From contig JADFNZ010000020.1 of assembly GCA_022563135.1 (NCBI GenBank), forward strand, positions 1 through 16,960: a stretch of DNA of 16,960 nucleotides, given 5' to 3'. This document shows, piece by piece, positions 1 through 11,767 of the stretch. A program made the position numbers and the translations under genes. The notes under the pieces were generated by a model, which worked only from the letters and a program-made list of their open reading frames with translations, ran no database searches and had not been told where the DNA came from. This DNA is from Chloroflexota bacterium. Its GTDB lineage: Bacteria; Chloroflexota; Dehalococcoidia; DSTF01; RBG-16-68-14. How positions within the stretch are numbered: position 1 is the first letter of the stretch; each line of letters opens with the position of its first letter.

Positions 1-4006
<4,006 letters not shown>

Positions 4007-4020
<14 letters not shown>

Positions 4021-7000
4021 TCAGGAACTCCTCCCCTTTTTCCCTACCTTGCAGGTTGATCCCCAGCCGCGGAGGCTCTGGAGTTTCGTCTGGGATGGCG
4101 ACGCGCTCTGATTCTTCGTTGAGCACTTCCACAGAGAGGCCAAGGCTCTGCAGCTCCTTCACGAGCACCTTGAACGACTCAGGGATGCCGGGCTCAAGCA
4201 CGTCCTCGCCCTTGACGATCGCCTCGTACGTCTTCACACGCCCGACGACGTCGTCGCTCTTGACTGTGAGCAGCTCCTGGAGGACGTGGGCCGCGCCGTA
4301 CGCCTCCAACGCCCAGACTTCCATCTCGCCGAACCGCTGGCCGCCGAACTGGGCCTTGCCGCCCAGAGGCTGCTGGGTGATGAGTGAGTACGGTCCCGTG
4401 GAGCGGGCGTGGATCTTGTCCTCGACCAGGTGAACGAGCTTCATCAGGTAGATCTGGCCCACTGTGATCGGCTGATCGAACGGTTCACCGGTTCGGCCGT
4501 CAAAGAGCATTTGCTTGCCGAAGATGGGCGGCGAGGAGTTATGCTTGCGGATGGCCTTTTCCGTCCGCTCATGCAGCTTCTCCTCTGTGAGGCCGCGTAC
4601 GCGCCGCTCGCCCAGACTCTCCAGCCACAGCTCCAGACAGGCACGGCTGGCGACGCCGATTTGCTCCTCATCGAGCACGTCCGCGGCCAGGTATCCCTTC
4701 CGCTTCAGCCAGGCCTCGAAGGTGAGCAGGTCAAGATGCTCTCCGTGCTGGTGGTCGCTCTGGCCGTTCACTCCAGGGCGAAGGGCGCCCGCCTGCTGCG
4801 CTAGCCAGGCACGGGCAAGCGCGTCCTCAATCGCGTGGTCGGTGGCGCCATCGAAGACCGGGGAGACGGCGCGGAAGCCCAGGAGGTAGGCTGCCCAGCC
4901 CAGGTGTGTTTCCAGGATCTGGCCCACGTTCATGCGGCTGGGCACGCCAATGGGATTGAGGATGATATCGATCGGTGTGCCGTCCTCCAGGTGTGGCATA
5001 TCCTCCACCGGTAGGATGCGGGCGATGACGCCTTTGTTGCCGTGGCGGCCCGCCATCTTGTCGCCTTCCGCGATCTTGCGTCGCTGGGCGGTCGAGACGC
5101 GAACAAGCTGGTTCACGCCGGCGGGCAGCTCATCATGCTCCTCGCGGGAGTACACCTTGACGTCGATGACTTTGCCGCGTTCGCCGTGGGGCACACGCAT
5201 GGAGGTGTCCTTCACCTCCCGCGCCTTCTCGCCGAAGATGGCGCGGAGCAGCTTCTCCTCTGCGGTCAGTTCTGTCTCCCCCTTCGGCGTAATCTTGCCC
5301 ACGAGGATGTCGCCTGAGGCGACTTCCGCGCCGACGCGGATGATGCCGTCCTCGTCGAGGTCACGCAGGCTCTCTTCGCCGACGTTGGGGATGTCGCGGG
5401 TGATCTCCTCCGGGCCCAGCTTCGTGTCTCGCGACTCGACTTCGTGCTTTTCGATGTGGATTGAGCTAAACTGATCTTCCCGCACGATCCGCTCAGAGAT
5501 GACGATAGCGTCCTCGAAGTTGTAGCCTTCCCAGCTCATGAAGGCGCAGAGGACGTTCTGGCCCAGCGCGAGCTCCCCGTTCTCCGTGGAGGAGCTATCG
5601 GCCAGCGTATCGCCCGCCTGCACCTGCTGGCCGTTAAACACCGTGGGCCGCTGATTGATGCAGGTCCCCTGGTTGGAGCGAACAAACCTGAGCAGTGGGT
5701 AGGTCTTCTCCTCGCCATCTTCGTACTGCACGGTGATCGCAGTGGCGCTTGCGCTGGTGACGGTGCCGGCGCTCTCGGCCAGGACGACCTGGCCGGAGTC
5801 GGCGGCGGTCCGGCGCTCAACGCCGGTGGTGACAAGCGGCACCTGAGGCCGGATCAGCGGCACCGCCTGCCGCTGCATGTTAGCCCCCATCAGCGCTCGG
5901 GGCGCGTCGTCGTGCTCCAAGAACGGGATCAGCGACGTCGCGACGCTCAGGATCTGCTTGGGCGTTACGTCCATGTAGTCGATGTGCTCCGGCAGCTCCG
6001 TGTGGAAGCGCTCGCCTTGGCGCGCCTCTACGCGTTCCTCCAGGAAGTGGTTCTGCTCGTCGAGCACCGCGTTCGCCTGGGCGATGATGTAGTCTTCCTC
6101 GCGGTCTGCCGAGAGGTAGATGATGTCCGTTGTGACGAACGGACGGACGGGCACCTGTTCGATGCCGGCCTCCGCCAGACGCTTCGCGACCGCCGGCGTC
6201 ACCTCCTGGCTGGCCTCGGCGATGACGCCTCCGCGCGGGCCGGTCAGCGCTTCACGCATGGTGCGGCCGATGAGTTCGGGAGAGTCCGGCGGAAGCTCGC
6301 GGATCACTCTGCGATAGGGCGTCTCGATGAAGCCATACGGGTTGAGCACGCCGTAGGTGGCGAGGTTGCCGATGAGGCCGATGTTCGGGCCCTCCGGCGT
6401 CTCGATCGGGCAGATGCGACCGTAATGGCTGTAGTGGACGTCGCGCACGTCGAAGCCTGCCCGGTCGCGGGAGAGGCCGCCCGGCCCAAGAGCGGAGAGC
6501 CGGCGTTTGTGCGTCAGCTCCGCGAGCGGGTTGGTCTGGTCCATGAACTGCGAAAGCTGGGAGCCGCCAAAGAACTCCTTCATGGCGGCCACCACCGGCC
6601 GGATGTTGATCAGCGCGCTGGGGGTCGCCTGGTCCGCGTCCGTGATCGTCATCCGCTCGCGGACAACGCGCTCCATGCGGAGCAGCCCGATGCGGAACTG
6701 ATTCTGGAGCAGTTCGCCAACCGCCCGGACGCGACGGTTCCCCAGGTGGTCAATGTCGTCCGGGCGGCCATGGCCGTTGTTGAGACGGATCATCTCCCGA
6801 ACAATGGCCATGAGGTCCGCGGGCGTGAGCGTCCGCGTAGGCTCTTCGACCTCCAGGCGCAGCCGCTTATTCAGCTTGTAGCGGCCTACACGCCCCAGGT
6901 CATAACGTCGCGGGTTGAAGAAGAGCGACTCGACGAGCCCCTTTGCGTTCTCTAACGTGGGCGGGTCGCCGGGCCGGAGCCGCCGGTAGAACTCGAGCAG

Positions 7001-7930
7001 CGCTTCCTGCTTATTCTCTGTTGGCTCCTTCGCCAGCGTCGACTGGATGTACTGATGATCGGGATGGGTATCATCTGAGGCGAAGGCGGCCAGCATCCGC
7101 TCGTCCGTGCCAAGCTCTTCGTCATTCAGCTTCTCGTCCGCGTCGATGGCTCGGAGAAGCGTCGTGATGGGGATCTTGCGCTTACGATCGACCTTTACCG
7201 AGAGGATGTTCTTGTTGGACGTCTCGAATTCTAGCCACGCGCCTCGGCTGGGGATCAGCTTCGCGTAGCAGAGCTTACGGCCGCTCGTAGCGTCCGGCTC
7301 CAGCTTAAAGTAGCAGCCCGGCGAGCGCACGAGCTGGGAAACGACGACGCGCTCGGCGCCGTTGATGATGAACGTGCCTTGCTCGGTCATGAGAGGGAAG
7401 TCGCCCATGAAGAGCTCTTGTTCCTTTACCTCGCCGGTCTCCTTGACCAGGAGCTGTACCCAGACCTTCAGAGGTGCGGCGTAGGTCATATCGCGCTCGC
7501 GACATTCCAACTGCGAGTACTTTGGCTCACCAAAGGAGTAGGGCCGGACCTTCACGGATGAGACCTTCGCCTTCCGGAGCGCCTGTGCTGCGCTAAGCGT
7601 GAGCGGTTCGCCCTTGCTCGCTACCGTCTGACGCCCCACCTTGATGTCATCCAGGGGAACCAGCCCGACGTACTGTTCCAGATTCTCCTGGCGGTCCGCG
7701 GGTGTGATCTCGCGGGTGAACCGCATCTCCATCCGTTTGCCGGTGAAGTCCTGGATCGGCGAGATCTCCTCCAGGAGCTCCTGGAGGCCCTCATCGCGGA
7801 ACCAGCGGTAGGAGTTGAGCTGGATGAGGATCAGGTGCGGAATGTCCAGCACGTGCGGGATCTTGGCGTAGTTTTTCATCAGGCCGGGACCCAGACCGCC
7901 TGCGCGCGCTTGCTCACTCGTCACAACCAT
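4007..7930 (-). CDS. rpoB: DNA-directed RNA polymerase subunit beta
   Basis: This is the beta subunit of RNA polymerase, complete at 1307 residues. ATG at 7928-7930 is preceded by GGAGGAGGAG at 7940-7949. Landmarks: the N-terminal [21 protein letters not shown] block; [20 protein letters not shown]; the rifampicin pocket [20 protein letters not shown] followed by LSALGPGGL, with the sensitive-type residues H and S (E. coli 526 and 531) present; the active-site block [35 protein letters not shown]; and the C-terminal [20 protein letters not shown] and LTVKSDDV blocks. There are two extra segments compared with Bacillus: about residues 73-131 and about 1030-1141. The E. coli insertion just before PVFDGA is absent. 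It is first gene of the rpoBC unit. The usual rplJ-rplL neighbours are not upstream; an acyl-CoA dehydrogenase is divergent instead. Confidence 0.99.
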
Positions 7931-7939
7931 GGCGGCGCA

Positions 7940-7949
7940 CTCCTCCTCC
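7940..7949 (-). promoter_or_regulatory. Strong ribosome binding site of rpoB
   Basis: The minus strand reads GGAGGAGGAG, nine bases before the rpoB ATG. It fixes this ATG as the start rather than the in-frame Met18. Confidence 0.85.
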
Positions 7950-8007
7950 GTTGGCGAAGACAGCTTATACCCGTCCCTGGCCTAGAAACGGGCTTGGTTC
8001 TCCGATG

Positions 8008-8022
8008 TATTTCGGGGAAATA
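8008..8022 (-). repeat. AT-rich 6-bp hairpin in the rpoB leader
   Basis: TATTTC and GAAATA are perfect inverted arms around a 3-base loop. The element lies about 25-40 bases inside the predicted rpoBC leader, in an otherwise GC-rich region. Its function is unknown and it could be chance. Confidence 0.35.
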
Positions 8023-8053
8023 GATGCAAAGAGGTCAGCCTAGCCGTGCCCTC

Positions 8054-8082
8054 AGTGTAGCGAACCAAATCTGAAGCGTCAA
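8054..8082 (-). promoter_or_regulatory. rpoBC promoter, proximal (P2)
   Basis: On the minus strand, TTGACG (8077-8082) and TACACT (8054-8059) are separated by exactly 17 bases, a near-consensus sigma-70-type promoter. Transcription would begin near 8047 and give a leader of about 115 bases before the rpoB start. Confidence 0.7.
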
Positions 8083-8086
8083 TGGT

Positions 8087-8115
8087 ACTATACCTGATGG
8101 CGTGATGATTCACAA
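8087..8115 (-). promoter_or_regulatory. rpoBC promoter, distal (P1)
   Basis: On the minus strand, TTGTGA (8110-8115) and TATAGT (8087-8092) are also exactly 17 bases apart. The element sits directly upstream of P2, so its transcription start would fall within the P2 -35 region. Tandem promoters would suit a highly expressed polymerase operon now separated from the ribosomal protein genes. Confidence 0.5.
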
Positions 8116-8224
8116 GCAGTAACGCTGAACGATCTTGTGGCCTAGCGTCCGCGCCTGCGTTATGCTGACGTCACTCACCGGAGCGGCGCATTCGGCCCGG
8201 CGCACACGCAAGGAGCCTGCACGG

Positions 8225-9391
8225 ATGGATTTTCAACTCAGCGAGGAGCAGCGCCTCATTCAGGAGACGGCCCGCCGCATCGCCAAGGAGCGGATCGCTC
8301 CGCGGGCGGCCGAGATCGATGAGCAGGGCGAGTATCCGCACGATATCTTCGAGGCGTTCCGGGACGTCGGTCTGCTTGGGCTCACGCTGCCCCAGAAGTA
8401 CGGCGGGACGGGCGCTGGCACGCTGGCGCTGGCCCTGGCCGTAGAGGAGGCGGCCAAGTATTGCTGCTCCTCCGGCCTCATGTTGCTGCTCAGCGCCCTG
8501 CCGACGCATCCTATTCTCCTCGGTGGCACCGAGCGCCAAAAGGAGACCTGGCTCCCGCGCTCGGCAGCAGGGGCCGCGAAGGGCGCCTTCTGCCTCACGG
8601 AGCCGAACGCTGGCTCGGACGTCGCCGCGCTGGAGAGCCGGGCCGTGCGCGACGGCGACGACTATCTCCTCACCGGTGAAAAGGTGTACATCTCCGGCGG
8701 CACCGTCGCGGACTTCGTCATCGTCTTCGCCAAGACGGACCCTGAGGCGGGAGTGCGGGGCATCTCCGGCTTCATCGTGCGGACAGATAGCCCGGGCTTC
8801 TCGATCGCCCGCACGGACCGAAAGATGGGCGTTCGTGGCGTGCCGACGGCGAACATCGTGTTCGATCATGTTCGACTGCCGCGCGACCTGCTGCTGGGTG
8901 AGGAGGAGGGTGGGGGCTTCAGCCACGCGATGCTCACGCTCAATACCCTCCGTCCCGTCGTCGGCGCGCGGGGAGTTGGGCTGGCCGAGGGTGCGCTGAC
9001 ATACGCGCTGGAGTTCGCGCGGCAGCGCGAAGCCTTCGGACGGCCGATCGCGGAGCTGCAGGCGATCCAGTTCATGTTCGCGGACATGGCGATCCAGATC
9101 GAGGCCGCTCGGCTGCTGGTGTATCAGGGCGCGTGGCGGGTGGACCAGAAGAAGTTCCAGCGTGAGGATGCGGCCCTGCTCTCGATCGCGAAGGCGTACG
9201 CGACGGAGATGGCGGTGCGCGTCTCGTCGGACGCACTACAGGTGCTGGGCGCGCAGGGCTATATGATGGACCATCCGCTGGAGCGTCATTACCGCGATGC
9301 GCGCCAGCTCATGATCGTGGAGGGTACGAGTCAGATCCAGCGCGTCGTCATCGCGCGGGCGCTGTTGGAGCGGGAGCTCGTCTATCCATAG
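8225..9391 (+). CDS. Acyl-CoA dehydrogenase
   Basis: This is an FAD-dependent acyl-CoA dehydrogenase that introduces the alpha-beta double bond in acyl-CoA (fatty-acid or branched-chain amino-acid breakdown), passing electrons to electron transfer flavoprotein. The chosen ATG at 8225 has AAGGAG nine bases upstream and gives MDFQLSEEQ, the usual family N-terminus. A TTG 90 bases earlier in frame is less likely. At 388 residues it has family length. Domain order: helical N-terminal domain (1-115); beta domain with CLTEPNAGSD (123-132) and GEKVYISGG (151-159); C-terminal helical domain with RQREAFGRPI (266-275) and ALQVLGAQGY (337-346). The catalytic base is Glu366 in VEGTSQIQR, the short/medium-chain type position. 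Substrate length cannot be read from the sequence. It is divergent from rpoB and convergent with the lipoprotein gene, with only 21 bases between their stops and no clear terminator. Confidence 0.95.
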   Translation: MDFQLSEEQRLIQETARRIAKERIAPRAAEIDEQGEYPHDIFEAFRDVGLLGLTLPQKYGGTGAGTLALALAVEEAAKYCCSSGLMLLLSALPTHPILLGGTERQKETWLPRSAAGAAKGAFCLTEPNAGSDVAALESRAVRDGDDYLLTGEKVYISGGTVADFVIVFAKTDPEAGVRGISGFIVRTDSPGFSIARTDRKMGVRGVPTANIVFDHVRLPRDLLLGEEEGGGFSHAMLTLNTLRPVVGARGVGLAEGALTYALEFARQREAFGRPIAELQAIQFMFADMAIQIEAARLLVYQGAWRVDQKKFQREDAALLSIAKAYATEMAVRVSSDALQVLGAQGYMMDHPLERHYRDARQLMIVEGTSQIQRVVIARALLERELVYP

Positions 9392-9412
9392 CGCGCACCT
9401 CCGCACGCCGGG

Positions 9413-10537
9413 CTATCGGCGCCGTTCGGAGAAGGCTTCAGCTTCCGCGAGCGGCCGCTGCGCCTCGGCTGTCCAGACTATCCAGGCTGACTTCGTATCG
9501 CCATTCTGCTGAAGAAGGCCAGCGGATTGGAGCTGCGATAGGGGGCCCTCCCCGGTGAACGTGGGGTCCTGGCCGACGAACCAGATCACCAGTTTCATTT
9601 CGAGCGCCTCGGCCTCATCTAGCGCCAGGCGGAGGAAGCTGGCCTGCTCCTCCTCAGAGCGGGCGACCGCTTCGCCCTCCGTGGCTCTTGACGGATAGCC
9701 CATGCTCGCGATGGCGATGCGCCGCTCTGTGTGCGAGCTGATCGCGCTAAAGTAGTCTGCGGGAATCTGCGCAGGGCCGGGGAACGCTAGGGCGGGGTAG
9801 CTGCTCACCGCGAGGAGGTCCAACCGCGGCTCGAAGCGTTCGATGAGGTTCCACTGGGCCGGCCGGGGGCCGTCCGTAGGCAGCAGTCCGTGCAGTTCCT
9901 CCAATTGGAAGGTGGGGAAGATGACCGTATCCGGCTCAAACTCCTTCACCGCGTCGTAGGTCTCGGCGTATAGCGTGAGAAACTCCGCGAAGTCCTCCGG
10001 CTTATCCCGCTCGTATGCGTTCATCTCAACGCCAAGCGCGAGGTAGGCCGGTTGATAGTTCACGGCGATGTACAGGGCGTACTCGGTGAACGCGTCGCGG
10101 ATGCGCTCATCAGCGAATCCGGCCCCGCTTAGGTCCGTGGGGAGGCCCACGAGCTGGCGACGCCCCTCCGCAGCATCTGTTGGGTCGATCGCGAGGAAGA
10201 TGGCCAGACCGTTCTCTCTTGCGAGCTCCGTCTCGAGCTGCGTGGTCTGAACGGTCTCGTCCGAAGGAAAGGCGCCGCTGAGCAGCTCCTCCCACGGTGG
10301 CACTCGTTGAATCAGCACCAGCTCACCCGCTCCCGCCGGCAGTGCGAAGGCGGCTGCGTAGCCCTCCTCGGTCAACTCTGTCGGGAGCGAGCTCATCCCA
10401 AGGGCGAAGGCGCGCGGCGCTTCCGGCCGCGGCGGACTCGGTGTCGGCGCCACCTGAGGCGTCTCGCTGCAGGCGGCCAGCGCGAGGCCGAGCGCGAGCA
10501 ACGCGAACTGCCTGAGCACGTGGAGGTTTCGCTTCAT
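9413..10537 (-). CDS. Lipoprotein with glycoside-hydrolase-like TIM-barrel domain
   Basis: A 374-residue exported lipoprotein. The N-terminus has basic residues (MKRN), a hydrophobic stretch and lipobox LAAC with Cys23 as the lipidation site, then a Pro-rich spacer (27-41). A longer in-frame start 63 bases upstream is rejected because it would bury the signal peptide and lie upstream of the promoter. The rest resembles clan-A glycoside hydrolases: LALGVEMNAY at the beta-4 position (Glu171 as possible acid/base), LDLLAVSSYPA (240-249), and RIAIASMGYPS (273-283), which matches the beta-7 strand. In active enzymes that strand carries the nucleophile as ExGYP; here Ser278 occupies that place. So this may be a sugar-binding protein rather than a hydrolase. 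The domain call is from pattern recall, the exact family is uncertain, and no transport or glycosidase genes adjoin it. Confidence 0.65.
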   Translation of the reverse strand: MKRNLHVLRQFALLALGLALAACSETPQVAPTPSPPRPEAPRAFALGMSSLPTELTEEGYAAAFALPAGAGELVLIQRVPPWEELLSGAFPSDETVQTTQLETELARENGLAIFLAIDPTDAAEGRRQLVGLPTDLSGAGFADERIRDAFTEYALYIAVNYQPAYLALGVEMNAYERDKPEDFAEFLTLYAETYDAVKEFEPDTVIFPTFQLEELHGLLPTDGPRPAQWNLIERFEPRLDLLAVSSYPALAFPGPAQIPADYFSAISSHTERRIAIASMGYPSRATEGEAVARSEEEQASFLRLALDEAEALEMKLVIWFVGQDPTFTGEGPLSQLQSAGLLQQNGDTKSAWIVWTAEAQRPLAEAEAFSERRR

Positions 10538-10548
10538 CGGACGTGCTG

Positions 10549-10576
10549 ATTGTAGCGGGCAGCTTCCGACCGGCAA
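10549..10576 (-). promoter_or_regulatory. Promoter of the lipoprotein gene, nearly leaderless
   Basis: On the minus strand, TTGCCG (10571-10576) and TACAAT (10549-10554) are 16 bases apart. Only 11 bases separate the -10 box from the ATG, so the transcript would carry a leader of about 4-5 bases. No ribosome binding site is seen before the ATG. Confidence 0.6.
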
Positions 10577-10652
10577 AGCGAAGCCGCACAGTGACTCCAT
10601 TATGGGAGGGAATAGGAGAGGGCGGAGCGCGCCAACGTGAAGAGGTGTTGCA

Positions 10653-10698
10653 CATCTGCCGCGCGCTTGCAGGCGAGGGCGGGCTCGTCCGGCAGATG
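10653..10698. repeat. Perfect 9-bp inverted repeat between divergent genes
   Basis: CATCTGCCG (10653-10661) and CGGCAGATG (10690-10698) are exact reverse complements, 28 bases apart. Inside the loop, CGAG and CTCG form a smaller stem around GGCGGG. The element lies between the divergent promoters of the lipoprotein gene and the 143-residue gene. It could be an operator, a looping site or a small structured RNA; the sequence alone does not decide. Confidence 0.5.
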
Positions 10699-10757
10699 GC
10701 GGAGGAGATCGCTCCCGAGCTCGTGACGCGCTAGGCCTTCACGTCGATTCGGCCGCC

Positions 10758-10786
10758 TTGCTGGGCCTCACGCCCAGTGATAGAAT
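10758..10786 (+). promoter_or_regulatory. Extended -10 promoter with palindrome in its spacer
   Basis: TTGCTG (10758-10763) and TAGAAT (10781-10786) are 17 bases apart, and TGA directly before the -10 box matches the TGn extended motif. The spacer holds a perfect hairpin, CTGGGC (10761-10766) and GCCCAG (10772-10777), around a 5-base loop; its left arm overlaps the -35 box. The start codon of the next gene is 46 bases downstream. Confidence 0.6.
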
Positions 10787-10832
10787 TGCCTCGATCGCTG
10801 GATCGTGTGCGGGCGTGTGGGCTAGGGCGGGC

Positions 10833-11264
10833 ATGGATAACGACTACCTCCTTGACTATGATGAGATCATCCGGACCGTCCGATCTGCCGATGTCGTCAC
10901 GTTTCGCTTCGTCATCATCAGCGAGCGCCTGCTCATCGACAATCGCTCCTCGGAGATTGATCCGCCCTTAGTGAAGGTGGTGCCGAGGGCGGGAAGCGTG
11001 CGAGAGCGTTTTCGCAGCCTGAAGAAACTGCGCCCTCGCTTCCGTATCCCGGAGAAGATCAACGCCATCTGGTGGCCGAAGGTCGTTGGCGGGCTGGTCG
11101 AGCATGGCGTGTGGGACGCTATTTCAACGCGCATCGCGGAGAGTGGCTTCGTCGAGGCCGCCGGCCAGTGCGCGAGCGTCCTCGAGGAGCTGCGCGAGCT
11201 AGAGCGAGATGCGATTCGCAACGCCATCGTCGGTAAGGAGTACCAGGCGCTCTGGGAGCGGTAG
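10833..11264 (+). CDS. Conserved-looking protein of unknown function (143 aa)
   Basis: I do not recognise this family. The start at ATG 10833 (MDNDYLLDYDEIIRTV) is preferred over an in-frame TTG at 10758, since that TTG lies in the predicted -35 box. The ribosome binding site is weak (GGGCGG just upstream). The protein is soluble, with no signal peptide or membrane segment. The N-terminal half looks like beta strands (VVTFRFVIISERLLIDNR); the middle is basic (SLKKLRPRFRIPEKINAIWWPK, shown for residue type); the C-terminal third looks helical and acidic-basic (SVLEELRELERDAIRNAIVG). It ends nine bases before the zincin gene on the same strand, so the two are probably co-transcribed and possibly functionally linked. 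Coding status is supported by a good promoter, length and plausible composition. Confidence 0.75.
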   Translation: MDNDYLLDYDEIIRTVRSADVVTFRFVIISERLLIDNRSSEIDPPLVKVVPRAGSVRERFRSLKKLRPRFRIPEKINAIWWPKVVGGLVEHGVWDAISTRIAESGFVEAAGQCASVLEELRELERDAIRNAIVGKEYQALWER

Positions 11265-11273
11265 GCGCCAGCG

Positions 11274-11642
11274 ATGGAGCGGGGCCGCTTCTTACGCCTC
11301 GTCGGCCGGGCGCTCGCCGACCTGCCCAGCCCGTATCGCGACTGGCTGGAGAACGTAGACGTCGTCGTCGAACGGCGGCCGACGCGTCGCACGCTTGAGT
11401 TCGCCGGCCTTGCGCCTGACGATAGCCTCTTCGGACTGTACGAGGGGGTGCCCCTCACGGAGCGCACCAGCGACTATGGCATGGTGCTGCCGGACAAGAT
11501 CACGATATTTCAGGAGCCGCTGGAGCGCGCCTTCTCATCCAGGTCGGAGCTGGTAGAAGAGGTGCGGCAGACGGTTCTTCACGAGCTCGCACATCACTTC
11601 GGCATCTCGGATGAGGAGCTCGAACGGCTCGGCCTCGAATAA
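11274..11642 (+). CDS. Small zincin metallopeptidase family protein (PF06262-like)
   Basis: A 122-residue cytoplasmic protein of the small zincin family (Zincin_1, formerly DUF1025). The motif VLHELAHHFGISDEEL gives HExxHxxGxxD: zinc ligands His103, His107 and probably Asp113, with catalytic Glu104. The conserved feature LFGLYEGVPLTER (52-64) and the strand VLPDKITIFQEPL (71-83) are also typical. The full-length match and position of the motif near the C-terminus fit the family. The physiological substrate is unknown to me. It follows the 143-residue gene by nine bases with no promoter between, so it is the second gene of that unit. There is no signal peptide, arguing against secretion. Confidence 0.88.
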   Translation: MERGRFLRLVGRALADLPSPYRDWLENVDVVVERRPTRRTLEFAGLAPDDSLFGLYEGVPLTERTSDYGMVLPDKITIFQEPLERAFSSRSELVEEVRQTVLHELAHHFGISDEELERLGLE

Positions 11643-11666
11643 CCCAGAGCGCCCAACTACGATGCG

Positions 11667-11700
11667 GGACGCGGTGGTCGCGAGAGGCGGCACCGCGTCC
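11667..11700 (+). terminator. 10-bp GC-rich hairpin, candidate terminator or leader element
   Basis: GGACGCGGTG (11667-11676) and CACCGCGTCC (11691-11700) pair perfectly around a 14-base loop. A T-rich stretch, TTCTTTT, follows five bases after the stem, so intrinsic termination after the zincin gene is possible but not textbook. It could instead be part of the pilin leader. Confidence 0.45.
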
Positions 11701-11722
11701 GATACTTCTTTTGGAATAGCGT

Positions 11723-11735
11723 CGGCCAAGGGCCG
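11723..11735 (+). repeat. 5-bp hairpin in the pilin leader
   Basis: CGGCC (11723-11727) and GGCCG (11731-11735) pair around AAG, 33 bases before the chosen pilin ATG. With the larger hairpin at 11667-11700 it makes a two-stem arrangement upstream of the pilin gene. Confidence 0.35.
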
Positions 11736-11767
11736 GCAGCCCGTGACGAAAAGATGTGCCACCGCTC

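Noticed and set aside
5912..6955. A 347-codon open frame on the plus strand inside rpoB
   Set aside because: Antisense to the conserved rifampicin-pocket region of rpoB; shadow composition and no ribosome binding site.
7962..7974. TATAAG on the minus strand close to rpoB as an additional -10 box
   Set aside because: No acceptable -35 hexamer at 16-18 bases upstream, and two better promoters lie further up.
8135..8166. Plus-strand promoter for the acyl-CoA dehydrogenase (TTGTGG and TATGCT)
   Set aside because: The spacer is 20 bases and there is no TGn extension; too weak to list. No better candidate was found.
8166..8173. TGACGTCA palindrome upstream of the acyl-CoA dehydrogenase
   Set aside because: A single 8-bp palindrome with no second site is expected by chance in a window this size.
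10543..10734. Possible small gene on the plus strand (ending AEEIAPELVTR) between the lipoprotein and the 143-residue gene
   Set aside because: Its only starts are GTG codons without ribosome binding sites, it begins inside the lipoprotein promoter, and the 9-bp inverted repeat lies within it. The ending looks protein-like, so a translated remnant cannot be excluded.
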